Source: a virus
Virus record (IMG/VR): IMGVR_UViG_3300050821_001527
Span: 62,001-126,000 of that record
Reading direction: 5' to 3' (one strand)
Length of the DNA: 64,000 bases
The notes beneath the pieces were generated by a model. The model was not told the DNA's origin. It ran no database searches and saw nothing but the letters and a program-made list of their open reading frames with translations. The translations under genes were made by a program, and so were the position numbers. Positions 27,649 through 36,545 of this stretch are shown here, in pieces (within the stretch, counting starts at the first letter, position 1; every line of letters begins with the position of its first letter).

Positions 27649-28544
27649 CCCAACTGGTGCTTTTTCCAAAGTGCTATCTCCTCATAATTCATCGCTCCGA
27701 AATCCTTCTTAGTAGGAAGGCCAATTTTTATCTGTCTTTCATCAAAGTGTTGCAAGAGTTGCTCGCGGGCATCCTCGGCGGCGTTATTGCCTATCCTATT
27801 ATTGTCTGGTTCGTTGTTAAACGCTAGAATGATTTCATCCATGTCGAATTTGATGAACGTGGAGATAATCGCGGAACTTAGCTCCGTTCCAAAAGAGACA
27901 ATGACATTTTTGATGCTGGAATCCCACAGCGCGAGCAAATCGCCAATACTTTCAACGATGACTACCTTTCTCTCTCGCAGGATGATTTCCTTGTTGAAAA
28001 TCAATGGATAGCACCAACGAGATTTTGAGCCGATGTGTTTCCATTTCGGCCTATAGTCGGAATTCGGCAGAAGGTCGCGCCCGCTGAATCCCACAATATC
28101 CTGCTTGTCGTCGAAGATTGGGAATACGAATCTGTTGGCCATCTTCCCCGTGGACACGACGCCCCCTTGAAATAGTTCGAGCGTCTGTCTTGAAACCCCT
28201 CGGCCTTCCCAATAGGAGTAATCCTTCTGCAACTTGACGAGAAGTTCCTTGGAGAAAATCTTCGGTTGCTCCAATCTGACACACTCGCTGGCGGGAACCG
28301 GGGTGAACCCATCCATGTATTTCCCCATTTCCGTTCCATCGGGCAGTCTCAGGGTAAGCTTGATTAACGATGAAAGGTCGCCGTGCTGGTTTGTGCTAAA
28401 GTCATGCCACTCACCTGTTTCCTTGTTGATGACAAGGCTGGTGTTGTTGCCGGACTCTCGGTAAAGGGGTTTGGCGCGATAAGAGCGTCCAAGGTCGCGC
28501 AAATCGTATCCGATACCAGATAGAATGTCCCTTACGGAACTCAT
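27645..28544 (-). CDS. DnaG-like primase, Zn-finger ligands lost
   Basis: 299 residues. N-terminal part resembles the DnaG zinc-binding domain layout (YRESGNNTSLVINKETGEWHDF...GDLSSLI) but the Cys/His ligands are replaced. TOPRIM core: VIVESIGDLLALW (acidic ESxGDxL) and VIVSFGTELS; the second acidic motif is EIILAFNNEPDN rather than the usual DxD. It overlaps helicase by 4 nt (ATGA) and the downstream nuclease likewise, so all three are translationally coupled. Makes primers for lagging-strand synthesis (family knowledge). Confidence 0.8.
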   Translation of the reverse strand: MSSVRDILSGIGYDLRDLGRSYRAKPLYRESGNNTSLVINKETGEWHDFSTNQHGDLSSLIKLTLRLPDGTEMGKYMDGFTPVPASECVRLEQPKIFSKELLVKLQKDYSYWEGRGVSRQTLELFQGGVVSTGKMANRFVFPIFDDKQDIVGFSGRDLLPNSDYRPKWKHIGSKSRWCYPLIFNKEIILRERKVVIVESIGDLLALWDSSIKNVIVSFGTELSSAIISTFIKFDMDEIILAFNNEPDNNRIGNNAAEDAREQLLQHFDERQIKIGLPTKKDFGAMNYEEIALWKKHQLG

Positions 28545-30028
28545 ATAGTTTCCGACTCGCCTCTTTCTTTGGCACCTTCGTCAATAACTTCAAACTGGGC
28601 GTTCTGTCGGGCAATGGAATCCCTCAAGGAACCGCGTTCTTCAACGTGGAAGTCTTGAATGTTGATGTTGATGAAGTTCTTGACCCACTTCACTTTTCCG
28701 TTCGGGAATTTCCTTCTGATAAGGTCTTGGTGACCCGCCGCTTCTCGGCCTTGGTGACGAACCACCAACTCGATTAGCTTGTGCGTTCCGCTTTCGGGGG
28801 TGTCCAATACGATTTCCTCCTCGACGCGTCTGCGGAGAATATGAACGGAAGACGCATACCAAGTGATACGGTCAGAGATACCAACCGAGCTTTCGTCGTC
28901 AATAATATCCTCGACTGCTCTGGACGTGGTAATGCCGCTACGGTTGTTCTGAACTGCGGTGACGATTGGAAGGTCAAGTTCTTCCGCCAGTTTTTTCATG
29001 GCGTCAATCTTGTCACCCATCATCTGATATTCTTGCTTATTGCCGGTAAGGGCGTCAACTGCCTTGACATAATCAAGGACAACCATGCACTTCTTGTCGC
29101 GGCCCTGTTTGAGCCTCCAACGGCGGCAGATGGATTTGATTTGCTCGACGTTCTTGTTGCCGACAAAGCGGTGCGTCACCTTATAGCAGGTAACGTCCTT
29201 GAGAAGACCCCTGATTTTCGCCACCATCTGCGGGTGCTTGCGCCAGTTTCCGGTTTCCACAAACCACATTGGGACTCCGGTTTTGGCAGAAATAGCGCGG
29301 AACCTTTGTTCCTCGGTGGACATTTCGGTGTCCAGATACAAGACAGCCATGTCGTGCATCTTGCTCATTTCAGCAGCGACGGCGTTTAGGTATGTGGACT
29401 TACCGGCTTTGGCGCGGGCGGCGATGATGTAGAGGTTTTTCTTGCGGTAGCCACCGTAAAGGCGGTTGTATTCGGGGAATGGCGTGGCATACCCGACTTC
29501 CTCCTGTGGATTGTTTCCGCGTTCCTCGGCCAAGTTCAGAAGACCGGCGAACAAATCTTCGTCCTCGTCATTGAGTGAAAGATGCTGGATTTCCTCCCCG
29601 TAGATTTCGTCAATGGCCGCGACCACTTCGTCCAGCGTGTCGTTTACATGCCTTTCGATGTGAGTCTTGATTGCGTCGGCGTTTTGAGAAAGTTCACGAA
29701 AGACACGTAGCTTGGCTAATTCGCGGAATGCTTCGATGGTAGCCTCCGGGGAAACCGGAATGAAGCTAAGGCTGTCAATATAGTCGAAGATGTTGATTTC
29801 GGACTTGAATGAAATTCCGAGGTTCTTGATTTTTTGGGCGAGAAGAACCTTATCCGGCTTTTCGTTCAGGAGGATGGAATTTTTCAGACAGTTGAAGATT
29901 GTCTGGTGAACGTCAACGAAATAGTCCCTGTCAGAAACAAAACGGTCAATGTCCGCGAAAATATGCGGATTTCGCATCAAGCCCGCGAGAGAGTGTTTTT
30001 CGACTTGGAGGGAGTAAAGCTTAGACAT
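28541..30028 (-). CDS. dnaB: DnaB-like replicative helicase
   Basis: 495 residues. N-terminal helical domain (residues 1-110), linker, then RecA-fold motor from about residue 190: Walker A AARAKAGKSTYL (lacking the usual Pro), LYLDTEMS after it, Walker B CMVVLDYVKAV near 330, AVQNNRSG sensor near 375, and an RRR finger-like stretch near 430. Hexameric 5'-3' fork helicase by family. First gene of the helicase-primase-nuclease unit, with a strong promoter (30035-30063) whose -10 ends 6 nt before ATG. Confidence 0.9.
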   Translation of the reverse strand: MSKLYSLQVEKHSLAGLMRNPHIFADIDRFVSDRDYFVDVHQTIFNCLKNSILLNEKPDKVLLAQKIKNLGISFKSEINIFDYIDSLSFIPVSPEATIEAFRELAKLRVFRELSQNADAIKTHIERHVNDTLDEVVAAIDEIYGEEIQHLSLNDEDEDLFAGLLNLAEERGNNPQEEVGYATPFPEYNRLYGGYRKKNLYIIAARAKAGKSTYLNAVAAEMSKMHDMAVLYLDTEMSTEEQRFRAISAKTGVPMWFVETGNWRKHPQMVAKIRGLLKDVTCYKVTHRFVGNKNVEQIKSICRRWRLKQGRDKKCMVVLDYVKAVDALTGNKQEYQMMGDKIDAMKKLAEELDLPIVTAVQNNRSGITTSRAVEDIIDDESSVGISDRITWYASSVHILRRRVEEEIVLDTPESGTHKLIELVVRHQGREAAGHQDLIRRKFPNGKVKWVKNFININIQDFHVEERGSLRDSIARQNAQFEVIDEGAKERGESETI

Positions 30029-30034
30029 ACTATC

Positions 30035-30063
30035 ATACTATCGGATTATGCGGTAAAAGTCAA
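30035..30063 (-). promoter_or_regulatory. Promoter of helicase operon, leaderless
   Basis: Minus strand TTGACT (30058-30063), 17-nt spacer, TAGTAT (30035-30040), GATAGT, ATG. One of the clearest copies of the short-gap promoter class. Confidence 0.75.
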
Positions 30064-30065
30064 GG

Positions 30066-30317
30066 TTATTCAGGTTCTTCGGTATTGGGCTGTTCCTGAT
30101 AGATTTGCTCCATTGAGTTTTCAAGATTCAGGTTGTCAACGACGGCAAGCCAGTTTTGGATGTATTTCTGCATACCAAGCCCGCGAGCAGGGTCGTCGAA
30201 TGTAGCGTATGGCTTTGGCCTTCCTTCATTATCGTAGATAAAAAGGATGAATCCCCCTCCCGAGTATTCGTTCAATTCGCTCAGGATACTATCTGGAACG
30301 CGAAATTTTTCAGGCAT
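30066..30317 (-). CDS. Small acidic protein, unknown
   Basis: 83 residues, no recognised domain. Contains IIFLFIYDNEGRP-like beta strands early and an acidic Glu/Pro-rich tail. Start at 30317 follows a TGTGTAATTATAGG element 6-10 nt upstream, with TTGGTA 18 nt before it, so it may have its own leaderless transcript. Lies between helicase and a nuclease in the replication region. Confidence 0.6.
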   Translation of the reverse strand: MPEKFRVPDSILSELNEYSGGGFILFIYDNEGRPKPYATFDDPARGLGMQKYIQNWLAVVDNLNLENSMEQIYQEQPNTEEPE

Positions 30318-30338
30318 CTTACCTATAATTACACTGTC

Positions 30339-30752
30339 CTATAGGGATATACCAAATTTATCGAGAAAAAATGCAGGAGAAATCAAATCAACTTCCTTAG
30401 TGTATATCACCACCAAGGTAAAACCGTTCTTTTCTAGCCATTCGGTTTTGATAACGTCATTTTTAATTCCTTTTAAGTAATTAAATCGAGATTTATTGTG
30501 AAAGTAATGGAACTCCTCATGCTGCGGGCCATGTATCTCTACACCGACTTTCTTAGTGGCATTGAGAATGTCAACCTTGAGACGAGAGCCAAAAACGGGA
30601 AATTCCTCATAACACATATCAAACTGCCAATATGGTTTGAGGAATTGTTTGACCTTGAACTGCGGGGAAGATAGAGAGTCGCCGTCCCATTTGATAGCGA
30701 ATCGGGCGACGTTTAGATTGGTTGGCTTCCCGCGAACATTCAGTAGTCTCAT
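30339..30752 (-). CDS. Small PD-(D/E)XK endonuclease-like protein
   Basis: 137 residues. Core motif RLKVDILNATKKVGVEIHGPQHEEFHYF (residues about 55-85) has the VD...VEIxGxxH pattern of Vsr/DUF559-type PD-(D/E)XK nucleases, followed by a DVIKTEWLEKNGFTLVVIY strand-helix-strand. A resolvase or recombination endonuclease role fits its position next to the RecA-like gene, whose stop it overlaps. Substrate not deducible. Confidence 0.6.
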   Translation of the reverse strand: MRLLNVRGKPTNLNVARFAIKWDGDSLSSPQFKVKQFLKPYWQFDMCYEEFPVFGSRLKVDILNATKKVGVEIHGPQHEEFHYFHNKSRFNYLKGIKNDVIKTEWLEKNGFTLVVIYTKEVDLISPAFFLDKFGISL

Positions 30753-31918
30753 TACGAGGGCAGGATATTCCTGAACTTCTCGACTAGAAATTTTGAGGCT
30801 TCGGGCTTGGACTCAAGATATTCAAGCGCGACTCTGGTTCCCCTAAACTTGTCGGGAATGTCAGCGTCAATTTTCTTGAGTTCTTTGAGCAAACCGGCCT
30901 CGACGTTGAATGACCCCTTGGCGCTTTCACGCTTTAGGAACTCCCAAGCGATAAGCTGGTCGAGAATGTCGCGCTCAATCCAAACGCTGTTACCGTTGGT
31001 TCTGCCATACTTGACGGCATACTCGAACCTTGTATCGTATTTTTCGTTGTCAGACTTGCGGACGATACCCTTGACCAAATGGCCTACTTTGGGGTTTTTC
31101 TTTTCGTCGTATTTGGCGTCCCCGGATTCGTCGGCGAGGATGTAGTCCCCCTCGTAGCGGAGGGAGAAGTCAAGGACGAGGGAGGCTTGATATTGGACGT
31201 TCGTGCCACCGCTGGAACCGCCCTGACGGAGCGGGTCTTTGGCGTATGGGTCAATCTTCGGGGCCGCGCTCTGTTGTGACGTGGCGAGAAGGATGTGCTG
31301 TCCAGAATTGAAAGGCAGGGCAATCTTAGACCAAAGCATCTTGGTCATGTATTGGGGGCCAGCGACCTTGCGGCTCTTGCCGATTTCCTTGTCCATGTCA
31401 TCGGCCAGCATGAGGTAGTCCATGCAGTCAATCATCACGATGAAGTTCTCCCTGTCCTCCATGTCTTTAAGCTCGTTCGTTTTAACGAGCGTCCAAATGA
31501 AGTTGGCGAGCTTATCGTAAATATTCATCGGCAGAATCAAGCAAGTGCCATTCTCCCATTCCTCTGGCGAATGCACGAACTTGACGCCGGAACGTGATTT
31601 TATTTTCTCGGTGAGTCGGGCTTCCGTGGGGATGATAAGGCCACGGCCTTTCTTGCGCGTCTCCAAGAAGTTCTTGATAATCAGCAGACCTTCGGATGAC
31701 TTTCCAGTGGTCGGCGGGCCGAGCAAACGAACGAGGGTGCCGCTTTGGACGCCACCCCCCAACATCGTGTCAAGCCCGATAACGCCCGTGGAGACGTAGA
31801 ATGGCTTAGAGGCTCTGTCCTCTGTGTAAATGTCATCCTTGTGGGCCTTGAAGAAGCTGGTGGCAGCGACCTTTACAGAATCAACTACTTCCTCTTTTTC
31901 TTTAGCTTTTGGTGGCAT
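30752..31918 (-). CDS. uvsX: RecA/UvsX-like recombinase
   Basis: 388 residues. RecA-fold ATPase: GLDTMLGGGVQSGTLVRLLGPPTTGKSS (Walker A about residue 70-80), FIVMIDCMDYLML (Walker B), HILLATSQQSAAPK (sensor), then a loop region GGSSGGTNVQYQAS that corresponds to DNA-binding loop L2. The N-terminus is a charged Lys/Glu tail. Length fits UvsX/phage RecA. Strand-exchange in phage recombination and replication restart by family. Overlaps the upstream small gene by 17 nt and the downstream nuclease by 1 nt. Confidence 0.85.
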   Translation of the reverse strand: MPPKAKEKEEVVDSVKVAATSFFKAHKDDIYTEDRASKPFYVSTGVIGLDTMLGGGVQSGTLVRLLGPPTTGKSSEGLLIIKNFLETRKKGRGLIIPTEARLTEKIKSRSGVKFVHSPEEWENGTCLILPMNIYDKLANFIWTLVKTNELKDMEDRENFIVMIDCMDYLMLADDMDKEIGKSRKVAGPQYMTKMLWSKIALPFNSGQHILLATSQQSAAPKIDPYAKDPLRQGGSSGGTNVQYQASLVLDFSLRYEGDYILADESGDAKYDEKKNPKVGHLVKGIVRKSDNEKYDTRFEYAVKYGRTNGNSVWIERDILDQLIAWEFLKRESAKGSFNVEAGLLKELKKIDADIPDKFRGTRVALEYLESKPEASKFLVEKFRNILPS

Positions 31919-32297
31919 ATAAATTTAGAAAATCTTTCAGGGACTTCGGCTTCTGCGGGGAAAGAACAGCGTCTTCCCCAATTTTGTCAGTATCTAATAC
32001 TATAGCCGGTTTTTCCGGCATTGTCAAGGTGTTCTTCTTGAAGTTGAAGAATTGCTCCATGAGATACTGCTTCCCGTAATCCGCCATGAAATAAGCCAGC
32101 GACGGAACCGGCTTGCCGTATGGTGGGATGACCCACATTAAAAATTCAATATTATACTCGGCCACCAATTTTGAGGCCATTTTCATCTCCCTTGGCCAAA
32201 AACCCTTGTCTGCGCGGCGGGCGGGGCCAACGAACTTACCAATGAGGACTTGCTGCTTATTGGGCTGTCTTGGCTTTTTCGGCACGGCAGTATTCAT
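31902..32297 (-). CDS. Unknown protein upstream of recombinase
   Basis: 131 residues from the ATG at 32297 (a longer frame to 32387 overlaps the dehydratase heavily). No family recognised. Basic, Pro-rich N-terminus (KKPRQPNKQQ), a central FLMWVIPPYGKPVPSLAYFM stretch that is hydrophobic but contains Pro, and a Lys-rich tail. Sits in the same leftward operon between gmd and the recA-like gene; could be a recombination accessory, but this is only position-based. Confidence 0.55.
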   Translation of the reverse strand: MNTAVPKKPRQPNKQQVLIGKFVGPARRADKGFWPREMKMASKLVAEYNIEFLMWVIPPYGKPVPSLAYFMADYGKQYLMEQFFNFKKNTLTMPEKPAIVLDTDKIGEDAVLSPQKPKSLKDFLNLYATKS

Positions 32298-33354
32298 CAA
32301 TATCTGATAATACCATGACTTCCACCAGTTTGTCAAATGAAATTTCCGGTTTCCAACCCAATTCCGTTCGGGCGGGTGTTGAATCACCCAGTAACAAATC
32401 TACTTCCGCTGGGCGGTAGAATTTGGGGTTGACGCGCACCAGCAAGGGGTAAGCCCCATTTGGCTGGCGTTGGGCGAAAACATCCTTCTGAGGGTCGTAG
32501 GGGCGACTGTCTTGCAGTTCTTGACCGTTGACCCAGTATCCTTCGATGCCAGCGACCCTGAACGCCTGCTCAACAAAACTTCTAATCGAGTGAGTCTCCC
32601 CGGAAGATAGCACGTAATCCTTGGGCTTGGGCTGGTTAATGACCATCCAAATTCCGCGAATGAAGTCCTTGGCGTGTGACCAGTCTCGCTTTGAATCCAA
32701 GTTTCCAAGCTCTAAAGGCTCAAATTGACTTCCGGTATCCAAGGCGTGTTTGATGCGAGCTACGTTCCTTGTGATTTTCCTTGTGACGAATTCAATTCCT
32801 CGGCGTTCGCTTTCGTGATTGTAGAGAATGCAATGGACTGCGTAGAGATTGTAGGATTCTCGGTAAACCTTCGTCAAGTGACGAGCGGCGGCTTTGGCGG
32901 CACCATAAGGGGAGCGGGGGCGAATTGGATGATTGATGTCTTGAGGGCTATAAAGAACGTCTCCCATTTCCTCCGAACTGCCCGCGCTGTAGAAACGGCA
33001 TTGAGGGGCGAATTTACGAATGGATTCCAGACACCTTAGAGTGCCCATAGCCACGGACTCGAAAGTCTGTTCGGGAATCTTCCAGCTATCCCCCACGAAC
33101 GACTGGGCGGCGAAGTTAAAAAGGTAGTCGGGCTGGATTTCACGAACCATTGACTCGATTGATTGCGAGTCAGAAAGGTCGCCAGTAACCAAAGAGAAAC
33201 GAGGGTTCTCCAAGGCATCTTTGAGATTTGAATAGTCCGGCTTCGAGGTTCGGCGAACCATGCCGAAGACTTGGTGGTCGGTATTCTCAAGCAGGTAATC
33301 GGCCATATACGACCCATCCTGTCCGGTCACGCCAGTAATGATTACCTTTTTCAT
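32257..33354 (-). CDS. gmd: GDP-mannose 4,6-dehydratase
   Basis: 365 residues from the ATG at 33354, chosen over an in-frame ATG at 33402 because MKKVIITGVTGQDG starts there and a TAGTAT box lies 4 nt upstream. Extended SDR: GxxGxxG (GVTGQDG), AGSSEEMG (catalytic Ser/Glu), YGAAKAAA (YxxxK), and the RDWSHAKDF substrate region typical of Gmd. Converts GDP-mannose to GDP-4-keto-6-deoxymannose, precursor of GDP-fucose, rhamnose or perosamine. Neighbouring glycosyltransferases, including a GT11-like one, suggest local use. Confidence 0.92.
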   Translation of the reverse strand: MKKVIITGVTGQDGSYMADYLLENTDHQVFGMVRRTSKPDYSNLKDALENPRFSLVTGDLSDSQSIESMVREIQPDYLFNFAAQSFVGDSWKIPEQTFESVAMGTLRCLESIRKFAPQCRFYSAGSSEEMGDVLYSPQDINHPIRPRSPYGAAKAAARHLTKVYRESYNLYAVHCILYNHESERRGIEFVTRKITRNVARIKHALDTGSQFEPLELGNLDSKRDWSHAKDFIRGIWMVINQPKPKDYVLSSGETHSIRSFVEQAFRVAGIEGYWVNGQELQDSRPYDPQKDVFAQRQPNGAYPLLVRVNPKFYRPAEVDLLLGDSTPARTELGWKPEISFDKLVEVMVLSDIDEYCRAEKAKTAQ

Positions 33355-33361
33355 GCTTATA

Positions 33362-34066
33362 CTAACCGTCTTGTATGTCGTAGAAAAATCTTTTTTTGTC
33401 AAAAAACTCTTGGAACTTGCTCGGGAATATCTTTTTCGTCAGAGTTGACGAGTCCAGAGAGCGGTTTGACGAGTGCCATTGATATATGGAAACAAGACGA
33501 TTGATGTGTTTAAACTTACCCAAACGGTATATCGTCTTGGCTAATTCCCAGTCGCATCCCCTTTTAGGGAAGGTGATTGGAATGGTGTGGTAAACGGAAG
33601 CCTTATACATCAACTGCCCGTTATCAACTCCCCATCCGTTAGGCAGGGTGGGATTCCAATGGGGGTTATATATCTCGGGAGAGAGGACTCCATTCCTAAA
33701 ATCCTGTCTGTTGCCATAACACAGCACCGTATATTCATCGAACCCGGAAACCAGATGCTCAAATTTATCAACCAGATTAACCACATCGTCGTCAATCGGA
33801 GCGATGAACTCTCCGTTTGACTGGGAGATACCAACGGCCCTTGGAATGGAAACGCATCCAGAGTTCAGTGGTAGATTGATGACCTTGACCCTTGGGTCGT
33901 TAATGGAATTTAGAAATTCAAAAGTTCCGTCCGTGGAGTAGTCATTGACTACAATTAGTTCCCAATTCTCATAGGTCTGAGCCAGTATCTCTGGCAGGCG
34001 AACCCTGAGAAAGTCGCAGCGGTTGAATGTCGGAAGAACCGCAGATATGAGTCCCTTAGTATTCAT
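33362..34066 (-). CDS. GT2 family glycosyltransferase
   Basis: About 234 residues from ATG 34066 (overlaps the upstream stop; 34084 also open). GT-A fold start ISAVLPTFNRCDFL, then WELIVVNDYSTDGT (nucleotide-binding acidic motif) and FIAPIDDDV, the DxD metal site, near residue 85. Transfers a sugar from a nucleotide donor in the cytoplasm; acceptor unknown. Part of the 42070-32257 leftward glycan block. Confidence 0.85.
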   Translation of the reverse strand: MNTKGLISAVLPTFNRCDFLRVRLPEILAQTYENWELIVVNDYSTDGTFEFLNSINDPRVKVINLPLNSGCVSIPRAVGISQSNGEFIAPIDDDVVNLVDKFEHLVSGFDEYTVLCYGNRQDFRNGVLSPEIYNPHWNPTLPNGWGVDNGQLMYKASVYHTIPITFPKRGCDWELAKTIYRLGKFKHINRLVSIYQWHSSNRSLDSSTLTKKIFPSKFQEFFDKKRFFYDIQDG

Positions 34067-34691
34067 GCACGAATTTGAATTCAACCGGATGTTCGGAAAG
34101 GAATCTTTCCATCGTCAGGAAGGTCTGCTTGATTCCATTATCACAAACGTTCCATGTGTGTCCGTGGCCGACTATAACATCTGCTTCCGGCGCAGCTTCG
34201 TCTTTCAGGTTCCAGTTATAGATGACGCTTTTGATTTTTGATTCAGATGGAATAAACCCCTTGAACATTTCATGTGTGTAGAAATGGGAGTATCCAAGAG
34301 ACTCCAAGGCTGGGTAGATTGTTCTGTTGCAAGTCCACTGTGGACAGCGGAATGCTTTGACGAAAGGAAGCCCAGCGTTACCAAATTCCCTCTCAGCCGC
34401 GCCAATCGTATCCCTTGATTCGGCGTAGCTCTTATCCTTAAACTCCTCGGTAGAATGAAAAAGTCCATGAACCGCCAAACAGATATTGCCAGAAGATATG
34501 AAACTTCGGATTGCATCGCACCATTTCCTGTTCCTAGACAACGGAAGGTAACTGTGCATTGGAGTGCAGAAAAAAGACATCTTGATACTTGGATACCTGC
34601 TGACTGCCTTCTCAATAACATCGAGGCAGTTCTCCGGGCTTTTCCAATGCAAGTCGTCGTATTCGAGTATTAGGGTTTTCTTACCAGACAT
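34056..34691 (-). CDS. Polysaccharide deacetylase-like protein
   Basis: 211 residues. NodB-type features: TLILEYDDLHW at the start (Asp-Asp metal motif region), LAVHGLFHS (HxxxxH metal ligands) near residue 78, AFRCPQW (conserved RxP) near 117, and VIVGHGHTWN near 180. Predicted to remove N-acetyl groups from sugars. No signal peptide, so it would act on cytoplasmic or phage-associated substrates. Overlaps both neighbours, so co-translated. Confidence 0.75.
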   Translation of the reverse strand: MSGKKTLILEYDDLHWKSPENCLDVIEKAVSRYPSIKMSFFCTPMHSYLPLSRNRKWCDAIRSFISSGNICLAVHGLFHSTEEFKDKSYAESRDTIGAAEREFGNAGLPFVKAFRCPQWTCNRTIYPALESLGYSHFYTHEMFKGFIPSESKIKSVIYNWNLKDEAAPEADVIVGHGHTWNVCDNGIKQTFLTMERFLSEHPVEFKFVHEY

Positions 34692-35173
34692 GATGTTAGG
34701 TTGTCGGTTGATGTAACATGAAGGATGTCAAAATACGGGCTAAACAGTTCTCGCATTCCGTCCTTGCTGATTCTCCAATAATCTCCGAATCCGGGTTCTG
34801 CATGGTATGGATATAACCAAGGTGTGTCAACAATGGCATATCCTCCCCTGCATAGAATCCTGTTGATTTCTTTGGGGGCTGTCCAGATGGACTTTACATG
34901 TTCCAAAACCTGAACACACACCACTACCCCCCATTCTCCGTCCTCAAACGCGGTTTGCGTTATGTCTCCAACAATGTCTGGGCGAAAGGAGGCATTAACG
35001 TCGAACGTCTTAACCTGAAAGTCTCCCCTGAACAAAGGTGTGTATTCGCCTCCGGGCGGGTCGCCAGCGATGCCCACATAGAGCATGTTCTTTTTCTCTG
35101 GTGGGTTCTTCTTTATTTCCTTCGTGTAGAAGGCCACGGCGTTGTCACAATCAATTCTGGTTTTGCTTCTCAT
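34670..35173 (-). CDS. SAM-dependent methyltransferase
   Basis: 167 residues. Class I Rossmann pattern: MLYVGIAGDP (motif I), VKTFDVNA (motif II acidic), ADIT/VVVCVQVLEHV (motif post II, typical of type 11 methyltransferases), then LCRGGYAIVDTPW. Starts at a TAATG overlap with the upstream glycosyltransferase. Probably methylates a sugar in the same glycan pathway; substrate not shown by sequence. Confidence 0.78.
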   Translation of the reverse strand: MRSKTRIDCDNAVAFYTKEIKKNPPEKKNMLYVGIAGDPPGGEYTPLFRGDFQVKTFDVNASFRPDIVGDITQTAFEDGEWGVVVCVQVLEHVKSIWTAPKEINRILCRGGYAIVDTPWLYPYHAEPGFGDYWRISKDGMRELFSPYFDILHVTSTDNLTSCLVRKP

Positions 35174-35853
35174 TAAAATCGTCCTTTGAAATAGGCTTCC
35201 CCGTATCGGGCGTGTTGACCCAAAGTGCTTTCCTGATGCTCTACAATTAGGGCGTTCTCCAAGTAATACATCGGGATGTTATTCCTGCCGCAGAACTGGG
35301 AAGTCTCCGTGTCCTCCATCCTGCCATCCGAGAAATTAACCTGCTGCAAGAGATTGGTGGGGATGATTTTGGCAAAGCCCCCTATGTGGTGGACTTTTCT
35401 GAATATGTAATACGTGTCCGTGTCCGGGGAGTATTTGACGGAATGGTCTTTGGATAACACTCCACCGGGGTTATTGATTAACCCAACTGGATACGGGCTA
35501 AACATGGCATTGGGAACCAGCTTGTTAATGGCCAGCACATGATTGAAGTAATCAGGGCTTCTCATTACCGCATCGTCGTCCATCTTCATGGTTAGCGGGA
35601 ACACGCACTTCTTTTTGAGGATGTTCATTGCTGCCCCGTCTTGCTTGACATCCTCCCAATGTTCAGTAGTTATCTTACTGGCGAAGCTAAGATTACTGAT
35701 GAACTTCTCCATATCCGGCGTTGGTCGCGCACCCATGAAAATCAAAAGGTGTTGGAAATCGCAGGCGGTAACATTGCCAAGCTGCTCCATAGACAGTAAC
35801 AGCTTTTTCAGGTAGTATTCCCTACTTATCGTTTTGGTAATAATGCTTATCAT
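35173..35853 (-). CDS. Glycosyltransferase-like protein (GT-A)
   Basis: 226 residues from ATG 35853, which overlaps the upstream TGA. Starts MISIITKTISR, a GT2-like first strand, and carries FPLTMKMDDDAVM at about residue 90 (DxD metal motif). C-terminal half has GGFAKIIPTNLL and a DTETSQFCGRNN segment similar to the acceptor region of GT2-type enzymes. Same glycan block; donor unknown. Confidence 0.7.
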   Translation of the reverse strand: MISIITKTISREYYLKKLLLSMEQLGNVTACDFQHLLIFMGARPTPDMEKFISNLSFASKITTEHWEDVKQDGAAMNILKKKCVFPLTMKMDDDAVMRSPDYFNHVLAINKLVPNAMFSPYPVGLINNPGGVLSKDHSVKYSPDTDTYYIFRKVHHIGGFAKIIPTNLLQQVNFSDGRMEDTETSQFCGRNNIPMYYLENALIVEHQESTLGQHARYGEAYFKGRF

Positions 35854-36545
35854 ATAACAGACCAATCAATTACTGGCGACACCCAAGGCTCGTCAGCGTG
35901 AGTTGAATAACCCGGAATCGGGGTGTATAACTTTCTCCCCATTCTTGCCAACTCAAGAAATTTGTCATGGTCGCGTGTTATCGGCCCCATAGTGGAAAAT
36001 CTCTTATGAATTTCCATGTCCTTCATCAGAGTCCCAAAGCGACACGCGTATGTATTAGTGGTTGACGGCGTAGTTCTCCAATGGGAACTCTTTGTCACCC
36101 TAACCTCGGACAAAATCGGCGGATAATACAGAGCCTCGCTGTATTTGTCCGCATGGTCAAACAACGATATATAGTCGGCCTTTAGCTCGTCAATGCCTTC
36201 CAGCAGAATCGTGGGCCATCCGGGTCTATGCAGATAATCGTCTTCAACGATGTAGATTATTGTATCGTCAGGGAACTTAAACGACTTAACAAAATCCAAT
36301 AAAGATAGGAAGGCCGAGGCTTCGGTTCCGCAATTAGCAATCATGTTGGCTTTTCCGTTAAGGAAGTGCCCTTCGATTCCTCCCGCCGCCTCGTCGTAGA
36401 AAAAGTGCAAATCTGTCACCGACCTGTCCGCGCTCTTGAGCAGATTTTCAAAGCATCTCTCCCTGCTAAACCACGCAGGCTTTTCCTTGCTGGCCCCAAC
36501 ATCGGAGAAGTAGCAATGTCTGTTAAATACTTGTAGTCTTTTCAT
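35850..36545 (-). CDS. Glycosyltransferase-like protein
   Basis: About 231 residues from ATG 36545 (the longer frame runs inside the upstream gene). Around residue 105 TIIYIVEDDYLHRPGW carries an EDD motif followed by His, as in GT-A glycosyltransferases, and ISLFDHAD follows. The last 60 residues contain TTPSTTNTYACRFGTL and ITRDHDKF. No signal peptide. Tandem with three other transferase-like genes; specific reaction unknown. Confidence 0.65.
   Translation of the reverse strand: MKRLQVFNRHCYFSDVGASKEKPAWFSRERCFENLLKSADRSVTDLHFFYDEAAGGIEGHFLNGKANMIANCGTEASAFLSLLDFVKSFKFPDDTIIYIVEDDYLHRPGWPTILLEGIDELKADYISLFDHADKYSEALYYPPILSEVRVTKSSHWRTTPSTTNTYACRFGTLMKDMEIHKRFSTMGPITRDHDKFLELARMGRKLYTPIPGYSTHADEPWVSPVIDWSVI

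Noticed and set aside
33354-33402. 16-codon N-terminal extension of Gmd
   Set aside because: The conserved MKKVIITGVTG start and a TAGTAT box place the start at 33354; the extension overlaps the upstream gene.
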